Assembly (NCBI GenBank): GCA_903895595.1
Contig: CAITUP010000047.1
Location: 1-42,995, forward strand
Source: an uncultured Acetobacteraceae bacterium
Lineage (GTDB): Bacteria; Pseudomonadota; Alphaproteobacteria; Acetobacterales; Acetobacteraceae
DNA: 42,995 bases
Direction of reading: 5' to 3'
Shown: one piece after another, positions 39,828-42,995 of the stretch
Position numbering within the stretch: the first letter of the stretch is position 1
Layout of the letters: every line of letters starts with the position of its first letter
Translations under genes and position numbers: made by a program
Notes under the pieces: model-generated
Seen by the model: only the letters and a program-made list of their open reading frames with translations
What the model was told of the DNA's origin: nothing
The model's database searches: none

Positions 39828-40391
39828 TTACGGCCGCCGCAGCAGCTCTTCCTCGGGCACCCCGGCTTCGAACGCGGCGGCGAGTTCGGCGGGGTCGAAC
39901 GGCACGCCCACCGGGTTCTGCCGGAACGCTGCCGTGTCGAAGAAGCCGGCGGCGAGGTCCTTGGTGGGGTACGCGTCCACCTGCAATTCCACCGCGTTGC
40001 CGTCGGGGTCCTTGTAATACATCGACACCGTCGGGCCGTGGTTGATGGGCCGGTACGGTTCGATCCCGTGGTCCTTCAGACGGCGCCAAGTGGACAGCAG
40101 ATCGCGCAGGGTCGCGTAGCTGTAGGCGACGTGCGCCAGTCCCCAGGCTTTTTCGGCCGGCGCCTCCAGCCCTGGGACGGTAATCAGCGCCAAGCGGTGA
40201 TGTTCGTCGTCGTAGGTGAGGAAACACAGTCTTTCGTCCTCGAACACGATTCGGGCCGCGAGGACAGTCTTGTACCAATCGCGCATCGGGGCGGGGTTCG
40301 ACGTCCGCAGCACGAAATGGGCGAAGCGTTCGGGGACGACCGGATCGGTGGAAAGGGGTTGGCGGCGGGCGTGGACGGCGACGGCATCCAT
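39828..40391 (-). CDS. VOC-superfamily (extradiol dioxygenase/glyoxalase-like) protein
   Basis: 187 residues with two beta-alpha-beta-beta-beta modules. Possible metal ligands are H25 in ERFAHFVLRT, H97-region in GLAHVAYSY and E in YKDPDGNAVELQVD, the usual His-His-Glu facial set of catechol 2,3-dioxygenase-like and glyoxalase-like proteins. AGGAGG precedes ATG 40391. It heads the unit with TauD-type gene 2. Substrate unknown; the C-terminal 35 residues (about 150-187) extend past the VOC fold. Confidence 0.86.
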   Translation of the reverse strand: MDAVAVHARRQPLSTDPVVPERFAHFVLRTSNPAPMRDWYKTVLAARIVFEDERLCFLTYDDEHHRLALITVPGLEAPAEKAWGLAHVAYSYATLRDLLSTWRRLKDHGIEPYRPINHGPTVSMYYKDPDGNAVELQVDAYPTKDLAAGFFDTAAFRQNPVGVPFDPAELAAAFEAGVPEEELLRRP

Positions 40392-40513
40392 GGCGTATCC
40401 TCCTGTTATGGCCGGATGGTAGCACGGGCTGTTCGGGTGTCACATACTGGGGCCTTGCACCCTCCGGCGGACGTTCTTAATCTGCCTTCCATCAAATCCC
40501 AAAAGGAACAACA

Positions 40514-40984
40514 ATGTCCCGTTTTGCCCTCCGTTTTACCTTGCCCCTGTTGGCGATCGCATTCGCGGCCGGTGCCGCGCAGGCGCAGACGCGCACGATC
40601 AAGAACGCCAGCGTGCAGTTCATCACCGGCGACGACGGCAAGGACGATACGGATGTGCTGACCATCACGGTATCCAACGGCGCGGGCAAATTCCTGGAAC
40701 GGGTGTTCGACGCGAAGCAGGAGATCAAGCCAGGGACGACCTTCAACCTGTGGCTGAACAAGGTGCGCGCGGAAGCACCCGAGGCGGTGAAGGACGGCAA
40801 GATCGTCTTCCGTATCGCGCCGCAGGGCGACGACCATTGGGTGATCAAAGACGCGCAGCTGATCGTCAATTACGACAGCGGCCCGGCGGACAAATGGCAC
40901 TGGGGGCCGTTCGTCATGGAAACGAAGGCGTCCAAGCCGTTCGACGCGGAGTTCAAACTCAGCGACGACCGCCGCGTAAAATAA
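40514..40984 (+). CDS. Secreted hypothetical protein, 156 aa
   Basis: A strong Sec signal peptide (MSRFALRFTLPLLAIAFAAG, cleavage near AQA-QTR) is followed by about 130 residues of mostly beta structure. Visible are TIKNASVQFITGDDGKDDTD, VSNGAGKFLERVFDA and WHWGPFVMETK. The acidic GDDGKDDTDVL run could bind calcium, recalling PLAT-like domains, but I do not recognise a family with certainty. AAAGGAAC lies before the start. It is 31 bp upstream of the OprB porin on the same strand. Confidence 0.78.
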   Translation: MSRFALRFTLPLLAIAFAAGAAQAQTRTIKNASVQFITGDDGKDDTDVLTITVSNGAGKFLERVFDAKQEIKPGTTFNLWLNKVRAEAPEAVKDGKIVFRIAPQGDDHWVIKDAQLIVNYDSGPADKWHWGPFVMETKASKPFDAEFKLSDDRRVK

Positions 40985-41015
40985 TCCATCGTCCGAGCGA
41001 TAGGGGAGCCGGAAC

Positions 41016-42392
41016 ATGATCGCTGCAACCATGCGTCGCGCGGCGCGCATATTGGCCGTTTCGGCCGCCTTCGCCGCCGGTGTCGCACAGGCGCAGCCGG
41101 CCGATGGCTACATCGATATCTGGCACCGCGACACGCTGACCGGCAATTGGGGCGGGGTGCGCGACGATCTCGCGGACAAGGGCGTGACCGTGACCGCCAC
41201 CTACACCGCGGAGGTGTTCGGCAACGTGCAGGGTGGGATCCATCGCGGTGCGACCTACGACGGGCTGTTCCTGCCCCAACTCGACGCCGACCTGGAGCGT
41301 CTGATCGGGTGGACCGGCGGCAGTTTCCGAGCATCGATGGTGCAAGGGCATGGGCCGTCCTTGTCCGGCACCATGATCGGCAACCTGATGATCCATTCCG
41401 GCACATTGGCGGTGCCGCCCGCGACGCGGCTTTACAATCTGTGGCTGCAACAGAACCTGTTCGGCGATGTGCTGTCCATTCGTGCCGGCATGATGAATGT
41501 CGACGCCGAATTCATGACCAGCGCGACCGCCGGATTGTTCGCGAACACGACCTTCGGCTGGACGGCCTGGACGGGTTTCGACCTGCCAGCGGGCGGGCCG
41601 GCCTATCCACTGTCCGCGCCGGGCATTCGCGTCCGGGTGCGGCCGAATGCCGATGGCCCCTACGTCATGGTTGCCGGTTTCAGCGGCGACCCGAGCGGAC
41701 ATAATGGCTCGAACAGTCTTTCGACGGGGATTCCGGCGGGGACGGTGGTCAGCTTTACCGGCGGCACGTTCCTGATCGGGGAGGTCGGGTATGCCGTCAA
41801 TCAAGCCAAGGACGCGAAGGGCCGGCCATTGGCGCTGAAACTAGGCGGTTGGTACCATACGAGCTCTCGGTTCGGGGATCAGCGCTACGGCACCGATGGG
41901 CTGTCGCTGGCCAATCCGGCCTCCAACGGGCGGCCGCTGCTGCATAACGGCAACTGGGGTGTTTACGGGGTGGCCGATGTTCGGCTGTTCGATACCGAGG
42001 ACGGCGGCGCTGTGTCGGGCTTTACCCGCGTGGGCGGTAGCCCGTCCGACCGTAATCTGGTCAGCTTCTACCTCGACGCCGGCTTGGCGTATCAGGGCCT
42101 GATCCCGACGCGGGACGCCGATACGGTCGGCGTCTCCGTCGCCTACACGCGCATCTCTGACCGGGCGCGCGGCCTCGACCGGGATGTCGCGCTATTCAGC
42201 AATCCGGCGAATCCGGCCCGGACAGGCGAGGTGGTCTTCGAGCTGACGTATCAGGCACAATTGACGCCATGGCTGACCTTCCAGCCGGACGTGCAATACA
42301 TCCTCAATCCGGGGGGTACCGTGTTGAACGCGGATGGGCGGCCGCGACGGGATGCGATGGCGATCGGGCTGCGGTCGGCGGTGACGTTTTAG
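41016..42392 (+). CDS. OprB-type carbohydrate-selective outer-membrane porin
   Basis: 458 residues with a signal peptide (about 1-27, ending AQA-QPA) and the OprB opening TLTGNWGGVRDDLADKGVTV. Amphipathic beta strands follow, with the family segment LKLGGWYHTSSRFGDQRYG. The last residue is Phe (SAVTF), as needed for outer-membrane assembly. It lets sugars or similar solutes cross the outer membrane. GGGGAGCCGGAAC before ATG 41016 supports this start. With the upstream secreted protein it forms a cell-envelope pair. Confidence 0.9.
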   Translation: MIAATMRRAARILAVSAAFAAGVAQAQPADGYIDIWHRDTLTGNWGGVRDDLADKGVTVTATYTAEVFGNVQGGIHRGATYDGLFLPQLDADLERLIGWTGGSFRASMVQGHGPSLSGTMIGNLMIHSGTLAVPPATRLYNLWLQQNLFGDVLSIRAGMMNVDAEFMTSATAGLFANTTFGWTAWTGFDLPAGGPAYPLSAPGIRVRVRPNADGPYVMVAGFSGDPSGHNGSNSLSTGIPAGTVVSFTGGTFLIGEVGYAVNQAKDAKGRPLALKLGGWYHTSSRFGDQRYGTDGLSLANPASNGRPLLHNGNWGVYGVADVRLFDTEDGGAVSGFTRVGGSPSDRNLVSFYLDAGLAYQGLIPTRDADTVGVSVAYTRISDRARGLDRDVALFSNPANPARTGEVVFELTYQAQLTPWLTFQPDVQYILNPGGTVLNADGRPRRDAMAIGLRSAVTF

Positions 42393-42480
42393 CGCGGCGG
42401 ATCGCGATTACGACGACAAGCCGCCGCAACCCTGCTAACGTCCAACCCATGGTCGCACTCCGCCAGTGCCCTTTACCCGG

Positions 42481-42783
42481 ATGACCCTCGACGCGTTCCT
42501 GACATGGGACCCGGGCGATCCGACAGGCGTGCCATAGCGACGGGGATCCCGTCGCTATGGCGCCTGCCAGTGCGACACACGGCGCCATTCAAGGAGAACT
42601 GGCGCGGCTGCTGATCGAAATTGTCTCCCCTTCCAACGAAATCGAGACCGACGCCAATATCTGGGCCTACACGACAATTCCATCCCGCTCGGTGCCAACG
42701 ACCCCCTGACGCTGGCAAGCATCGGTTTTACCGTCCCTCTCCGAGCCTGCTACCGCACAACGGTGTTGGCCGACGCTCGCTGA
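42481..42783 (+). pseudogene. Degraded Uma2-family gene
   Basis: Pieces of a Uma2 protein lie in order but in broken frames. MTLDAFLTWDPGDPTG starts at 42481 and runs into TAG. DGDPVAMAPASATHGAIQGE and LARLLIEIVSPSNEIETDAN lie in another frame at about 42540-42690. A third frame gives PLGANDPLTLASIGFTVPLR up to TGA 42783. The segment between IQGELARLL and IEIVSPSN and the middle after AYTTIPS are missing, so at least two deletions and a palindrome have struck it. A living relative is at 31681. Confidence 0.72.
42525..42565. repeat. Perfect 14-bp inverted repeat with 3-base loop inside the Uma2 remnant
   Basis: GCCATAGCGACGGG (42531-42544) and CCCGTCGCTATGGC (42548-42561) are exact inverted copies around GAT, extended by AGGC/GCCT with a two-base bulge. 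The right arm is native Uma2 coding sequence (PVAM); the left arm is its inverted copy and breaks the frame. Confidence 0.85.
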
Positions 42784-42967
42784 CCATCGGCGGCGCGCTC
42801 CGTCTGCGCAGGGCAATCGCTTGAACGCCGTCATTCGCCCCATCCGTCATCCCAAGGCTTGTCCCTACCGGATTCACACATCCCGCGAACGAATTCCCGA
42901 TCGTCTGCGCGGCGCGCGCGTCCCGGAAAAATCCGCATGGACGTGCCGGTGGCGATCATGTCTTCAA

Positions 42968-42994
42968 CCCAGAGGTCCCAGAGGTCCCAGAGAC
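42968..42994. repeat. Short 9-base tandem repeat at the window edge
   Basis: CCCAGAGGT occurs twice and is followed by CCCAGAGAC. The array may continue past the window end. The 184 bp before it (42784-42967) show no gene or other feature. Confidence 0.6.
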
Positions 42995-42995
42995 C

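Noticed and set aside
42481-42783. Stops in the Uma2 remnant as further recoding events
   Set aside because: Here the frame changes several times, the first stop is TAG, and segments are missing, so decay and not recoding explains it.
1-42995. CRISPR arrays, prophage or insertion sequences
   Set aside because: No regular spaced direct repeats, no transposase, integrase or phage structural gene, and no attachment-site duplication of the tRNA 3' end were seen. The palindromic elements are short and lack genes.

Overview
The window is GC-rich chromosomal DNA of a Gram-negative alphaproteobacterium. The best guess is Rhodospirillales/Acetobacteraceae-like, judged from protein style, gene order and palindromic intergenic repeats; no 16S gene is present to confirm it. 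Genes are dense, often with 4-bp ATGA stop/start overlaps. No CRISPR array, phage or insertion sequence is visible.

Region 1 (1-4843) is housekeeping: tRNA-Glu(CTC), a small one-pass membrane protein, rluD, rplY, pth, ychF and queE. Region 2 (4840-10404) holds a Cys-type peroxiredoxin-like gene coupled to a LysR regulator, then a forward run of bdhA, a secreted cupin, an MFS carrier and a patatin/DUF3734 lipase. Region 3 (10456-18569) is a complete dipeptide/oligopeptide-type ABC transporter in three blocks: binding protein on minus, two ATPases on plus, two permeases on minus. A NYN nuclease-like protein with tandem LOTUS-like repeats sits between the blocks. Region 4 (18579-26050) is catabolic: amidohydrolase, TauD-type dioxygenase, HSL-type hydrolase, CopD-like membrane protein, ParA-like ATPase, a Zeta-like kinase with a 66-residue partner, class II aldolase and a CaiB/BaiF CoA-transferase. 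Region 5 (26043-34744) holds a MNT/HEPN (HI0073/HI0074-type) pair, PaaI thioesterase, an orphan PstS, bifunctional Nnr, malonyl-CoA decarboxylase, a Uma2 protein, and an AceE-like thiamine-diphosphate E1 enzyme. Region 6 (34749-42995) holds an SDR, a luciferase-like oxygenase, a second peroxiredoxin-like gene, a GST, a DUF1185 remnant, a second TauD-type enzyme, a VOC protein, a small secreted protein, an OprB porin and a wrecked Uma2 gene.

The most notable observation is at 37006-37677 (minus). This peroxiredoxin-like gene has an in-frame TGA exactly where its paralogue at 4840-5475 has the first Cys of the active-site WCPFC motif. The reading frame is intact on both sides, there is a strong Shine-Dalgarno, and a hairpin with a G at the start of its apical loop begins within the distance expected for a bacterial SECIS. 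It is best read as a candidate selenoprotein (U-P-Y-C redox motif); a nonsense mutation is the alternative. Second in interest is the NYN protein with three LOTUS-like repeats, an architecture recalling eukaryotic MARF1. Three families of palindromic intergenic repeats and a local inverted duplication inside the dead Uma2 gene are also reported.
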